A stretch of DNA of 23,753 nucleotides. It comes from T1Sed10-7 sp040904745. GTDB lineage: Bacteria; Actinomycetota; Nitriliruptoria; Nitriliruptorales; Nitriliruptoraceae. Position numbers and translations under genes: made by a program. A model generated the notes under the pieces. That model was not told the origin of the DNA and searched no databases. It was given only the letters and a program-made list of their open reading frames with translations. Every line of letters begins with the position of its first letter. The first letter of the stretch is position 1. The stretch lies in the NCBI GenBank assembly GCA_040904745.1, contig JBBDSW010000149.1, forward strand, positions 1 to 23,753, written 5' to 3'. Below are positions 1 through 8,249 of the stretch, piece after piece.

Positions 1-1
1 C

Positions 2-235
2 GGGGTGCGGTTCGCCCGCTCCTTCGTCGTCCTCGTGCCGCTGGGGATGGCGCTGGTCGGCTTGAACATCGGTGACGGCAGGGCGGCCTTCCAGACCGCC
101 AGCGGGCAGGCGTGGGTGCTGGTCGCCTTCGCCATGATCGCTGGCTGCTGGATCTGGGCCGGTCGACTGCTGAGGCTCCCCGAGGAGGACCGTGTCTTCC
201 ACCAGGACGACACGGTCCAACAGGGGGCACGGTGA
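2..235 (+). CDS. TadB-like type II/IV secretion system F protein, C-terminal fragment
   Basis: Only the last 77 codons are inside the window; the frame is open to the left edge, so the gene begins upstream. The fragment has two hydrophobic segments (about residues 7-22 and 37-53 of the fragment) and a short charged tail, as at the C-terminus of T2SSF inner-membrane proteins. The stronger argument is position: its TGA overlaps the GTG start of a clear TadC homologue (GTGA), the usual tadB-tadC order. In the Tad system TadB and TadC form the inner-membrane platform that works with the TadA ATPase to extrude pilin. On sequence alone the fragment could be another small membrane protein, so the TadB call rests mainly on context. 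Confidence 0.6.
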   Translation, partial: GVRFARSFVVLVPLGMALVGLNIGDGRAAFQTASGQAWVLVAFAMIAGCWIWAGRLLRLPEEDRVFHQDDTVQQGAR

Positions 236-1137
236 ACCTCCTGCTGCTGGGCGCCGGCCTGTTGCTGTGGGTCGGTGCCACCCTCCTCCTGGCCGAGGTG
301 CGATGGTTCGCACGTCGCCCACTGGCCGCACGTCTCGGCCCCTACGTGCCCGGCGGGATGGGACGCAGCTCGCACACGGGGATCCTCTCGGTCGAGTCGT
401 TCCGCGAGGCGGTGGGGCCACTGGCTCGCTCACTCGGGTCCCGCGTCTCACGCCTGGTCGGCGTGTCCGAGGAGCTGGACCGACGTCTGCGCCGGGTGCA
501 CGCCGAACTGGATGTGACCGAGTTCCGGGTCCGGCAGATCGGTTGGGCCCTCGCCGGCCTCGGCATCGGCGCGCTGGCCACGACCGCGACGCGACCACCA
601 CCCGTGATCGCCATGCTCTTGACGCTCGGCGGCATGCTGCTCGCCTTCCTGCTGTTGGAGCAGCAGGTGACCTTGGCCTCGGATCGCTGGAAGCGTGCGG
701 TGCATCTGGAGCTGCCGGTGCTCGCCGAGCAGATCGGCATGCTGCTCGGCGCGGGCTACTCGCTCGTCGGCGCCCTCGACCGGGTCTCCCGGCGTGGTCG
801 TGGTGCGATCGCCAGCGACCTGAAGGTGGTGCTGTCCCGCATCCGCCAGGGCGTCGGTGAGGTGACGGCGCTCCGCGAGTGGGCCGACCTCGCGGACACC
901 CCGGCGGTGGAGCGGTTCGTGTCGGTGCTCGCGCTCAACAGCGAGGCCAGCGATCTCGGGCGGCTGATCGCCGGGGAGGCCCGTGGGATCCGCCGCGACG
1001 TGCAACGTGACCTGGTCGAGAAACTCGATCGTCGCGGCGAGCAGGTCTGGATCCCGGTCACCGTCGCGACGCTGCTGCCCGGCGTGATCTTCCTCGGCAT
1101 CCCCTTCTACTCGGCGCTCTCCGGGTTCCTCGGCTGA
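232..1137 (+). CDS. tadC: TadC-like type II secretion system F family protein
   Basis: A 301-residue inner-membrane platform protein of a Tad/Flp pilus or related secretion system. The visible order is an N-terminal TM (about 2-21), a basic cytoplasmic stretch, a central TM pair (about 103-145), a T2SSF cytoplasmic helical domain with a P-x-L-A-E-x-I-x-x-L-L-x-A-G-type core (about 160-180), and a C-terminal TM ending in a short G-rich tail. The arrangement and length fit TadC. The start is GTG at 232, overlapping the preceding stop; an in-frame GTG further upstream would add a non-membrane leader inside tadB and was rejected. Downstream come pilin-like genes, which supports a pilus role. No tadA or prepilin peptidase is in the window; tadA would be expected to the left. 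Confidence 0.8.
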   Translation: MNLLLLGAGLLLWVGATLLLAEVRWFARRPLAARLGPYVPGGMGRSSHTGILSVESFREAVGPLARSLGSRVSRLVGVSEELDRRLRRVHAELDVTEFRVRQIGWALAGLGIGALATTATRPPPVIAMLLTLGGMLLAFLLLEQQVTLASDRWKRAVHLELPVLAEQIGMLLGAGYSLVGALDRVSRRGRGAIASDLKVVLSRIRQGVGEVTALREWADLADTPAVERFVSVLALNSEASDLGRLIAGEARGIRRDVQRDLVEKLDRRGEQVWIPVTVATLLPGVIFLGIPFYSALSGFLG

Positions 1138-1237
1138 ACGTCTGCAGCTCCCGCTGCCCTCGATGCGTGACCGACCGGTCACGCCGCCCATCCCCGTCCC
1201 GTCGCGCCGCGGCGGACCGAACGCAACGGAGTCGACC

Positions 1238-1444
1238 ATGCAGTACCGCCACCACGCTCGCACCGCCCGCACCCGCCTGCGGCACCAGGAGGCCGGTGAG
1301 GGCGTCATCTCGACCGCGATCGCCGTCCTCATCATGGCGTTCATCGGGGCCGCGATGTGGGTCGCCTTCAACGCCGTGTTCGAGGGCGCCGAGCAGGACA
1401 TCACCGACCAGGTCGGTCGCATCGGCGAGGCATCGGCACCATGA
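1238..1444 (+). CDS. Small pilin-like (Flp/DUF4244-type) membrane protein
   Basis: A 68-residue protein with a basic N-terminus, then E-A-G-E-G-V-I-S-T-A followed by one long hydrophobic segment (about 22-43) and a short acidic amphipathic tail. This is the size and plan of Flp-type pilins and of the small DUF4244-like proteins found between tadC and tadE in actinobacteria. The classical Flp cleavage signature G-x4-E-Y is absent, so processing by a TadV-type peptidase is uncertain. ATG at 1238 was chosen over an upstream in-frame ATG at 1163 because an ACGGAG purine stretch lies 6 bases before it and the upstream extension is proline/arginine-rich with no pilin character. Its TGA overlaps the ATG of the next gene. 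It may be the major pilin of this locus. Confidence 0.65.
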   Translation: MQYRHHARTARTRLRHQEAGEGVISTAIAVLIMAFIGAAMWVAFNAVFEGAEQDITDQVGRIGEASAP

Positions 1445-1851
1445 GCGCTGCGATGCCGACCCGGGCGGCGGAGCAGGGATCGAGCCCGGTCACCTCGGTG
1501 TTCGGCGTCGCGATGTTCCTGGGCTTCCTGCTGCTCGCTTCCCAGGTGCTCGTCCACCTCTACGCGACATCGACGGTGACCGCCGTCGCCTTCGACGAGG
1601 CCCGGCGTGCCAGCGTCGACGGTGGCAGCTGCGCGGCCGTCGAGGGGCGGGTACGTGAACGCCTGGGGGAGTGGGGTGCCGACCTGCGCGTCGGCGTCGG
1701 CTGTGACCCGGGCGTGGTGGGCGGAGCCCCCACCACGGTCCGCGTGCACGGTCCGTCGCCGGCCCGCGCACTGGCCATGTTCACGCGTAGCGCAGCGACG
1801 GAGATCGACCGCTCGGCCAGCTTCCTGACCGAGCCGGCGGCCTCCCCGTGA
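1441..1851 (+). CDS. TadE-like pseudopilin family protein
   Basis: A 136-residue protein with one TM near the N-terminus (about 18-37) followed by a periplasmic domain that carries two cysteines (in GGSCAAVEGR and VGCDPG), possibly a disulfide. TadE-family minor pilins share this plan of a short cytoplasmic head, one TM and a small exported domain. The conserved TadE glutamate expected at the start of the TM is not obvious, so the family call leans on context. It starts at ATG overlapping the previous stop (ATGA) and ends in a GTGA overlap with the next pseudopilin, which points to translational coupling and co-assembly. In Tad systems TadE/TadF are needed for pilus biogenesis. Confidence 0.65.
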   Translation: MSAAMPTRAAEQGSSPVTSVFGVAMFLGFLLLASQVLVHLYATSTVTAVAFDEARRASVDGGSCAAVEGRVRERLGEWGADLRVGVGCDPGVVGGAPTTVRVHGPSPARALAMFTRSAATEIDRSASFLTEPAASP

Positions 1852-2333
1852 GCGGCCGGTCTCGGTGGCGGCTCCCCGCGGTCGGGGACCAGTCGGGCTT
1901 CAGCGGCGGGCTCGAGTCGCTGGCCTTCGGGGCGCTGGTCTTCGTCTTCGGCACCCTCATCATCCTGAACGCGTGGGCGGTCGTCGACGCGCGGTTCGCG
2001 ACCGCCGCGGCGGCGCGGGAGGCCGTGCGTGCCGTGGTCGAAGCCGAGGCTGGACGCTCCGAGGCGGAGCTCGCCGTCCGAGCCGAGCAGGCGGCGATGC
2101 AGGCGCTCAGCGCCCACGGCCACCTCGCGGAGCCGACCCTCGAGTTCGGTGACCTGCAGCAGGCACGTTGCGCGACGATCGCGGTGACCGTCGGGCTCGA
2201 GATCCGGGCCACCTTCGTGCCGGGGTTCGCCGACGCCGTGACCTACCCGGTCCGCTCGAGCCATGCGGAGGTCATCGATCCGTTCCGGCCGGGGCTCACC
2301 GCTGGCGACGGGGTGGTGGACTGTGGTTTCTGA
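1848..2333 (+). CDS. TadE/TadF-like pseudopilin family protein
   Basis: A 161-residue protein with the classic TadE-like head: Q-S-G-F-S-G-G-L-E-S-L-A-F-G leading into a TM (about 24-46), with the glutamate at the TM boundary. An alanine-rich helix follows (AREAVRAVVEAEAGRSEAE), then a beta-rich C-terminal domain with two cysteines (RCAT and VDCGF), one three residues from the C-terminus. The GTG start overlaps the previous TGA, and the gene overlaps the next one by 11 bases. The tight coupling suggests that the three exported pseudopilins are made in stoichiometric amounts. The family call is good; TadE and TadF cannot be separated by eye. Confidence 0.75.
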   Translation: MSGRSRWRLPAVGDQSGFSGGLESLAFGALVFVFGTLIILNAWAVVDARFATAAAAREAVRAVVEAEAGRSEAELAVRAEQAAMQALSAHGHLAEPTLEFGDLQQARCATIAVTVGLEIRATFVPGFADAVTYPVRSSHAEVIDPFRPGLTAGDGVVDCGF

Positions 2334-2817
2334 GCGACGGCGAGATGCCCCGCCTCGGCGATGCCGCGGGGAGTCGGGCAACACGCTCGTGCTGTTCCCC
2401 GTGGCGATCCTGATCCTGTTCGGTCTGGGTGCCCTGGCACTGGACAGCGCGACGGTGTTCCTCGGTCAGCGGCGACTCGTGGACCTGACCACCGCTGTCG
2501 CTGGCGACGCGATCGCGGCGGTCGACGTCGAGCGCTTCTACGCCCAGGAGCCCGGCCAGGAGCTGGTCCCCCTCGACCATGGGCGCGCCCAGGCGCGCCT
2601 CGAACAGCTCGTCGCCGGGCACGTCGACGATGCCTCGCTGGCCGGTGTGACCTGCACCCTCCGTCTCGACGACGGGCCACCGGCCCGTGCGGAGGCCACC
2701 TGCAGCGGGGTGGCGGCGCCGATCCTCGCACCACTGCTACCCGGGGCGCCGCGCGTGCGCCCGCTGCGGAGCACCGAGGTGGCGGTCGGTGTCCAGGGCG
2801 GTGCTCGGTCGCCGTGA
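2323..2817 (+). CDS. TadG-like pilus assembly protein
   Basis: A 164-residue protein beginning with a basic head, then G-E-S-G-N-T-L-V-L-F-P-V and a TM (about 21-40). A helix with D-L-T-T-A-V-A-G-D-A-I-A-A-V follows, like the TadG/Rv3654c-type pattern in which an R-x-x-x-D-x-x-A-x-A helix follows the TM. The exported domain has two cysteines (TCTLR, TCSGV). GTG at 2323 was chosen because a GGTGGA stretch precedes it and it starts just before the upstream stop; a longer in-frame start at 2263 would overlap the previous gene by 71 bases. It is much shorter than proteobacterial TadG, which carries a von Willebrand domain, but close to the small actinobacterial form. It ends the Tad run. Confidence 0.65.
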   Translation: MVSERRRDAPPRRCRGESGNTLVLFPVAILILFGLGALALDSATVFLGQRRLVDLTTAVAGDAIAAVDVERFYAQEPGQELVPLDHGRAQARLEQLVAGHVDDASLAGVTCTLRLDDGPPARAEATCSGVAAPILAPLLPGAPRVRPLRSTEVAVGVQGGARSP

Positions 2818-2851
2818 TAGCGCCGGTCGAGACCGAACAGCGGGGGTCGGA

Positions 2852-4237
2852 TCAGCTCTGCAGCGCCGCCCGCGCGAAGGCGATCCCGCCCGGCGTCGGG
2901 ACGCCCGGCCAGCGTGCCCCGTCCGTTTCGGCGAGGACGCCGAGGCGGCGCAGGACCCACACGTTGTCGCTCAGGATGTGGGCCAGCGACATCTCGTCGA
3001 GCCGGGTCCCGTCGCTGTGGCGCCATCCGCGGGCCTCGAGCACGTCGCGTGCCAGGTGTCGCGGGTCGTCCCGCGAGCCGGCGGCGGTCGCCAGCAGCAG
3101 CACCACGCCGGCCTGGCGGACCGCCTCGTCCCTGCTGCCGAGCGGCATCCGCTCGGCCAGGTGGTGCCACAGTGCGAGGGGATCGGCCACCAGCGCCCGC
3201 CCGCGCTTGGTCACCAGCAGACGTCCGCGGTACTTGCGCAGCAGGCCGAGCTCCTGCGCGGACTCACGCAGTTGCAGCACGGGGATCGTGTCGCTCTCGC
3301 GGTTGCCCTCGCCGATCCACTCCTCCGCCAGGTCGAGCTCGGTGAAGGCCGCCTGGACGTGGACGGGCGGGAGGTAGCCGGCTGCGGTCAGTGCGATCCC
3401 GTCGTCTCCGACACGGTCCAGGAGCCACCGGTAGGGGTGGACCATACGGCCCGCGGTGTCGACGTCGATGACCGGGGGCTGCTCGGGCCGTGCGGCGGCG
3501 ATGAGCGTCAGCAGGCGGCGTCTGAGTGCCGGGTCCAACACGGCGGACAGCAGCTCGCTGACCGTGTCGGGGAGGAGGCGGATCCGCGGGCGCGGTGACA
3601 GCTCGAGGGTGGCCAGCGCCGCGTTGATGGCCTCCCGGTCGAACGGCACGACACCGACGTCCGATGGCTCGACCTCGTAGCCGTAGCGCTCGAGGAACTC
3701 CTGCCTGGCTGCGCGGTGCTCCGGATGCGTGGCATCGGCGACGGCGAGCAGCAGTTCGTACCCCTCGACCCCACCGCAGTCCTCCGGTGGTCCGGGTCGC
3801 TCGCCATCGACACAGACCGCCAGCGGTGCGTCTCTCGTCGCGGTGGCCACGGCCTCGAGCTCGAGCACGTGCCGCCAGTCGTCCCCGTAGTCGTACTGGT
3901 AGAAGAGGCGGTCCCCGACCTCGCGGAGCACGTCGTCGAGCCGTACGCGTTCCTCCGGCGTCCCCGTGTCCCCCTCCCGGACGTCGAACGGGCACAGGAA
4001 GGCGTCGTGGTCGGGCTCGTCCTGCGGCCCGGTCGTGAAACGGTGCAGGTGGCTCTCGGTCCACCCGCATGCCACCTGCAGGACGTCGTGGAGCTGATCG
4101 AGGTGGAGGGCACCGGAGACCTCGAGACGGCGCCACATCGGCGGGTCGGTGTCCGCGAGGTCCACCCGCAGCCGGTAGCGACGCCGGCGATCGCCGGTCT
4201 CGTCCGTGTCGCCGCCGGTGTGACTCGCGAGCGTCAT
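2852..4237 (-). CDS. Plasmid pRiA4b ORF-3 family protein with long C-terminal extension
   Basis: A 461-residue soluble protein. The first about 190 residues match the pRiA4b ORF-3/IS1096 passenger fold: R-Y-R-L-R-V-x-L near 20-27, P-P-M-W-R-R at 32-37, L-x-x-L-H-x-V-L-Q-x-A-x-G-W at 46-59, Y-D-Y-G-D-D-W-x-H at 115-123, and the hallmark P-P-E-D-C-G-G-V-x-G-Y at 150-160. The biochemical role of this family is unknown. The remaining about 270 residues are helical, resembling the uncharacterised C-terminal part seen in some chromosomal members. ATG at 4237 was chosen because GGGAGGA sits 7 bases upstream; a longer GTG start at 4261 lacks a ribosome site. It is a lone gene, convergent with the Tad locus and divergent from the MATE gene. 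No transposase or terminal repeats were seen, so it is not part of an intact mobile element here. Confidence 0.85.
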   Translation of the reverse strand: MTLASHTGGDTDETGDRRRRYRLRVDLADTDPPMWRRLEVSGALHLDQLHDVLQVACGWTESHLHRFTTGPQDEPDHDAFLCPFDVREGDTGTPEERVRLDDVLREVGDRLFYQYDYGDDWRHVLELEAVATATRDAPLAVCVDGERPGPPEDCGGVEGYELLLAVADATHPEHRAARQEFLERYGYEVEPSDVGVVPFDREAINAALATLELSPRPRIRLLPDTVSELLSAVLDPALRRRLLTLIAAARPEQPPVIDVDTAGRMVHPYRWLLDRVGDDGIALTAAGYLPPVHVQAAFTELDLAEEWIGEGNRESDTIPVLQLRESAQELGLLRKYRGRLLVTKRGRALVADPLALWHHLAERMPLGSRDEAVRQAGVVLLLATAAGSRDDPRHLARDVLEARGWRHSDGTRLDEMSLAHILSDNVWVLRRLGVLAETDGARWPGVPTPGGIAFARAALQS

Positions 4238-4335
4238 GCGCCGTCCTCCCATGCTCGGCACATCACGCTACTTCGCCGTCAGGGCGTCCGCGCCGTACCG
4301 TCCACCGGCCCGTCCGCCCCGTGAGGACCGCGCCC

Positions 4336-5682
4336 GTGCCGTCGCGTCACCGCCGCCTGGTCGCACTGGCAGTCCCGGCGACCGCCACGCTCGTCGCCGA
4401 CCCCCTGATGGGTCTGGTCGACACGGCGGTGGTCGGCCGGCTCGGAGCCGCGGACCTCGGCGCGTTGGGCCTGGCCGTCTCGGTGCTGGCCGCCGGCTCC
4501 TGGGTCTTCAACTTCCTCGTCTTCGGCACGACCTCGGCGGTGGCCAAGGGCGTCGGGGCCGGGGAGCGGGAGCTGGCGGGCCGCCGGGTCAGCCACGCCG
4601 CGCAGCTGGCCCTGGCGCTCGGAGTGGCCGTCGGCCTGCTGATCCTCGTGTCGGCGCCGCTGCTGCTCCGAGGTGTCGGCGCGGTCGAGGCGCTCCTCGC
4701 ACCGGCCACCACCTACCTGCGGATCCGGGCGGTGGGTATCCCGCTGCTGCTGCTCGGGTTCGTCGGGCACGGCGCCTTCCGGGGCGTGTCCGACACCCGC
4801 ACACCGCTCGCGATCGCGATCGTCGCCAACGTGGTCAACGCCGTGCTCACGTTCTGGCTCGTACTGGGTGTGGGGATGGGCATCGCCGGAGCCGCCTGGG
4901 CGACGGTCGCCGCCGAGGCCATCACGGTGCTGGCCTTCGTCGTGCTCCTGCCGCGCACCCGCCTTCCGCTGGCGGGCCACGGCATCCCGACCCGGCCGGA
5001 GCTCCGGGTGTTGCTGGCCGTCAGCCGCGACCTGGTGCTCCGGACCGGCGGGCTGGTCCTCGGGTTGCTGGCCATCTCCGCCGCGGCGGCCCGCATCGAT
5101 GCGACGACCGCGGCGGCCTACCAGGTCCTCTACCAGACGATGATGCTGCTCTCGTTCCTGATGGACGGGCTCGCGATCGCCGGTCAGGCCATGGTCGGGA
5201 CCGCGCTCGGCGCCGGCGAGGAGGACGAGGCCCGCGCCACCGGTCGCGTCGTGCTGGCCTGGGGCGCGGTCGGCGGCGCCGTGCTCGCGGTCCTGCTCTG
5301 GGCCGCCACGGGCGTGCTGCCGCGCGTCCTGACCGACGACGTGGGTGTCCTGGCGGCCGTGGGGACGGCGTGGTGGCTGCTGGCGGCGAGCCAGGTGGTG
5401 AACGGACCCGTCTACGCGCTGGACGGCGTGCTGATGGGGGCCGAGGACTTCGCCTACCTGCGCACCTCCACGGTCACCGCCGGGGTGATCGGTGGGGTGG
5501 CCGGCCAGCTGGTCGCCACCTTCGGTGGGGGGCTGCTCGGCCTCTGGGTCGCGGTGCAGGTGTTGATGCTGGTGCGGTTCGTCGCGCTGGTGACCCGCCT
5601 GCGTGGGGGCCGATGGCTCACAACCGCTCGTCGTCCGGCATCGCCTCGACCAGGCGGCGCAGCTCGTCGGCGACCTCGTTGA
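4336..5682 (+). CDS. MATE family multidrug/organic-cation exporter (DinF-like)
   Basis: A 448-residue integral membrane protein with about 12 hydrophobic segments in two halves, the MATE/DinF layout. The N-terminus has P-A-x-x-x-x-x-x-x-P-L-M-G-L-V-D-T-A-V-V-G-R-L-G, the TM1 signature of DinF-type MATE proteins; the second half repeats the pattern (Y-Q-V-L-Y-Q, D-G-L-A-I-A-G-Q-A-M-V-G). MATE proteins export cationic drugs or metabolites using Na+ or H+ gradients. GTG at 4336 was chosen because GAGGA lies 8 bases upstream; GTG at 4321 has no such site. The last about 20 codons encode an arginine/proline-rich tail overlapping the convergent SRPBCC-like gene by 65 bases. The substrate cannot be read from sequence. 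Confidence 0.88.
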   Translation: MPSRHRRLVALAVPATATLVADPLMGLVDTAVVGRLGAADLGALGLAVSVLAAGSWVFNFLVFGTTSAVAKGVGAGERELAGRRVSHAAQLALALGVAVGLLILVSAPLLLRGVGAVEALLAPATTYLRIRAVGIPLLLLGFVGHGAFRGVSDTRTPLAIAIVANVVNAVLTFWLVLGVGMGIAGAAWATVAAEAITVLAFVVLLPRTRLPLAGHGIPTRPELRVLLAVSRDLVLRTGGLVLGLLAISAAAARIDATTAAAYQVLYQTMMLLSFLMDGLAIAGQAMVGTALGAGEEDEARATGRVVLAWGAVGGAVLAVLLWAATGVLPRVLTDDVGVLAAVGTAWWLLAASQVVNGPVYALDGVLMGAEDFAYLRTSTVTAGVIGGVAGQLVATFGGGLLGLWVAVQVLMLVRFVALVTRLRGGRWLTTARRPASPRPGGAARRRPR

Positions 5683-6118
5683 CGAAGCGGTGGACGGTGG
5701 CCTCCGCGAGCCGGCCGAGCGCCAGGCGGTCCGCGCCGGCACCGACCGCGCCGAGCGGTGGCTCGTAGGTCCCGTTCAGCGTCAGCTGGGTCAGCGGTGG
5801 ATCGAACACCAGCGCCGCGACCTCGAGCTCGGCGATCAGCTCGGGGAAGAGCAGCCGACCGGCCTCCGCATGCCAGCGCAACGGCACCACGGACGAGGTC
5901 AGTCGACGGGGCTCGAACTCCCCGACCTCGATGACCACCTCGCGGCAGACGCTGAAACCCCCGACCTCGACCTCGAGCGTGCGGGACAGGACGCTGGCCT
6001 GCTCCCGGGCGTCATCGGTGGCACGCTGGAAGACCCGCGTCGCGTTCTCCGCGAGCAGCCGCGCGCACAGGTCGAACGGCGCTTCGACGTAGGCGTAGAC
6101 GTGCAGATCGCGGGCCAC
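5618..6118 (-). CDS. SRPBCC/START-like domain protein, function unknown
   Basis: A 166-residue soluble protein with no TM or signal peptide. The plan resembles the SRPBCC helix-grip fold: a beta strand with L-H-V-Y-A-Y-V-E-A-P (1-14), a helix, several strands (E-V-E-V-G-G-F, T-Q-L-T-L-N-G-T-Y-E-P-P near 110-121), and a long C-terminal helix (about 127-158) with regularly spaced leucines. SRPBCC proteins bind hydrophobic ligands; none can be named here. The GTG start has a strong AGGAGGGG site just upstream. It lies 26 bases after the RNA methyltransferase gene on the same strand and is probably the last gene of the prmA operon. Fold assignment is moderate and no function is proposed. Confidence 0.65.
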   Translation of the reverse strand: MARDLHVYAYVEAPFDLCARLLAENATRVFQRATDDAREQASVLSRTLEVEVGGFSVCREVVIEVGEFEPRRLTSSVVPLRWHAEAGRLLFPELIAELEVAALVFDPPLTQLTLNGTYEPPLGAVGAGADRLALGRLAEATVHRFVNEVADELRRLVEAMPDDERL

Positions 6119-6144
6119 GGAACCCCTCCTGTATGGCTCCTACG

Positions 6145-7458
6145 CTAGGCGGCCGGGCTCGCTTGGGTGAAGGTGGCCACCACCTCGACGTGGTGGGTCA
6201 TGGGGAACAGGTCGAGCGGTGCGGCGCGGCGCAGTTCGTAGCCGGCATCGGCGAGGTGGCGGGTGTCGCGGGACAGGGCGGCCACGTCACAGGCCACGTA
6301 GACGATCGCCGCGGGATGCAGTGCGCTCAATGCCGCGATCACGTCGCGGCCGGCCCCGGTGCGGGGGGGGTCGAGCACGACGATGTCGGGGGGCTCGGCC
6401 GTCGCCCGGGCGGTCGCTTGATCCGTCGCGCCGGGGCCGCGTCCGGCGTGCCGTGCGAAGGTGCCGACCGGCTCGGCGACCACGGTCAGGGGCAGGGCGT
6501 TGGCCTCGGCGTTGGCGCGGGCGGCCTCGGCGGCCTGGGCATCACCCTCGACGGCGATGACCTCGGCACCCGCCCGGGCGAGCCCGAGCGAGAGCAGCCC
6601 GACGCCCGCGTACAGGTCCCAGGTCAACGCCCCCTCGATCGGTCCGGCAGCCGCCACCACCTCGCGGAGCAGGGCCTCGGCGGCACCGACCCCCGGTTGG
6701 AAGAAGCTCAGTGCCGGCACGGTGAAGGTCAACCCGTCCGCCTCCACCTGGATCCGGCCGTCGCCGCGCATCGCGACGGTGCTCGCATCGGGTTGTGCCA
6801 ACAGGATGTCGAAGTCCCCGCCGGGCAGCTCCAGTGGCCCGGGCCCGGGGGTGAGCACGACGGAGCCGTCCCCCCCGGGCGTGAACCGGCGCAGGCGGAC
6901 CTCCTCGGCGCCCGTCTCGTCGCCGAGGAGGTCGCGGAGCGCCTGCGCGGCCTCGGTCAGTACGAGGCAGTGTTCGATGGCGACGACCTCGCTGCTGCCC
7001 GCCCGGTGGAAGCCGAGATGTCCGTCCGCATCCGCGTGCATACGTGCCTGTGCGCGATAGCCGGTGTCGGGGCCGACGGGTCGGCAGGCGAGCACCGGGG
7101 GTTCGCTCACCCGGCCGAGCCGGACCAGCTGTTCGCGCACGACCCGGGTCTTCAGCGCCCGCTGCGCGTCGGGGCTGACGTGCTGGAGGTCGCAGCCGCC
7201 GCAGTCCGGCACGTACGGGCAGGGCGGCTCCACCCGGTCGGGGCTCGCCTCGACCACCTCGAGCAGCTCGGCGCGGGCCCAGCTGGCCCGGTCGTCGTCG
7301 ACGCGGACCACCACGGTCTCGCCGGGCAGCCCCCCGGGGACGAAGACCGCCTTGCCCTCGATGCGGGCGACCCCCTCCCCGCCGTGGGTGAACCCGTCGA
7401 CGACCACCTGTTGTGGATCGCGTGGCAGGGGACGCTGGTCGCGGGAACCTCGGCTCAT
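6145..7458 (-). CDS. RumA/TrmA-type RNA (uracil-5-)-methyltransferase with TRAM domain and Fe-S site
   Basis: A 437-residue SAM-dependent enzyme that methylates C5 of a uridine in rRNA or tRNA. The N-terminal TRAM domain (about 15-70) binds RNA. Cysteines C80, C86, C89 (C-x5-C-G-G-C) and C164 match the [4Fe-4S] ligand set of RumA. The SAM fold has D-L-Y-A-G-V-G at 281-287 and D-P-P-R-T-G at 363-368. The catalytic cysteine is C390 in Y-V-A-C-D-V-A-A-L-S-R-D, and the general base motif H-H-V-E is at 422-425. The length is normal. The ATG overlaps the stop of the prmA ORF (ATGA), so the two are coupled. RlmC/RlmD/TrmA specificity cannot be set by eye; actinobacteria usually carry one such enzyme, so no symbol is given. 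Confidence 0.9.
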   Translation of the reverse strand: MSRGSRDQRPLPRDPQQVVVDGFTHGGEGVARIEGKAVFVPGGLPGETVVVRVDDDRASWARAELLEVVEASPDRVEPPCPYVPDCGGCDLQHVSPDAQRALKTRVVREQLVRLGRVSEPPVLACRPVGPDTGYRAQARMHADADGHLGFHRAGSSEVVAIEHCLVLTEAAQALRDLLGDETGAEEVRLRRFTPGGDGSVVLTPGPGPLELPGGDFDILLAQPDASTVAMRGDGRIQVEADGLTFTVPALSFFQPGVGAAEALLREVVAAAGPIEGALTWDLYAGVGLLSLGLARAGAEVIAVEGDAQAAEAARANAEANALPLTVVAEPVGTFARHAGRGPGATDQATARATAEPPDIVVLDPPRTGAGRDVIAALSALHPAAIVYVACDVAALSRDTRHLADAGYELRRAAPLDLFPMTHHVEVVATFTQASPAA

Positions 7459-8249
7459 GGCGCGTCCTCGGGCGCTGGCGGTCCGAGTTCCTCCGCGTCG
7501 TCGGCTCCGCCCTCCGGCGCGGGGTCGTCGTCGGTGATGGTGCTGCTCAGGGCGATCTCGACGACCTCGAGGTGTCCAGCGGCGGACCGTGCGGCCTCCT
7601 GCGCGAGCTCCAGGTCATCGGTCGTGGTCGCGAGCGCGGTCCAGCCGATGGCCCGGGTCCCCTCGCCGGAGAGCGTGAGGACCCGCTCCGTCGCCCGCTC
7701 GAGATCCCCGGACTCCGCGCCCTGCGCAGCCGCCTCCTCCGCGGTCGCGACCATCCCTGGAGCGTCCAGCTCCCAGGCGCCCAGATCACCGGCGACGACG
7801 TCGCGCAGCGCCGCGAGCACGTCGCGTCCGAGCGGGTCGTCGAGCTCCCGGGCGCTCGCCAACAGGTCGGTCAGTGCGTCCTCGCCATCTCGCGACGTGC
7901 TCCGCTCCGAGGGCTGGGACGGGAACAGCGCGCGAGGGCCGTCCGGGCCGGCGCTCACCAGCAGGACCCGTGCGTCCTCCGCGGCTGACCTGAGGTCCTG
8001 GGTCGTGCTCGCCTCGGCCGCCTCCGCGAGTGCCGTGCGGGCCTCTGCGACCAGGGCGAGCACCCCTTCGACCTCCGTGGTCAGTGCCCGGGCCTCGGGG
8101 CTCGCCTCCGGCTCCGCGGCGCCCTGCTCCTCCGAGGGATCCGCGGCGCCGTCCGGACCGTCGCTGCCCGGTCCGAGGACCCCGCCGTCGGAGCAGGCGA
8201 GGGCCAGGACGGCCAGGATGGCGATGCCCGCCCGGCTCGTGCGCCGCAG
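7455..8249 (-). other. Lipoprotein-like domain in frame behind PrmA (possible separate gene)
   Basis: This is the part of the prmA ORF from the first CTG (codon 300) that could begin an independent product. From there it reads L-R-R-T-S-R-A-G, then a hydrophobic h-region G-I-A-I-L-A-V-L-A-L-A and a cysteine: a plausible type II signal peptide with a twin-arginine-like head. The lipobox A-L-A-C fits the loose PROSITE pattern but not the common L-A-G-C. After C318 comes a glycine/aspartate/proline-rich spacer (about 320-350), then alanine-rich helices (about 352-400, 425-455, 465-535) and an acidic proline tail. I recognise no family. No ribosome-binding site precedes the CTG. If secreted, it would be a surface-anchored helical protein of about 246 residues. 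Confidence 0.45.

Noticed and set aside
2824..2835. CGGTC-GA-GACCG inverted repeat between the Tad and pRiA4b genes, as a bidirectional terminator
   Set aside because: The loop is only two bases, the stem is short and there is no T-run on either strand.
2852..4237. Insertion sequence or transposon remnant, because pRiA4b ORF-3/IS1096-type passengers can be mobile
   Set aside because: No transposase, terminal inverted repeats or target duplications were seen nearby.
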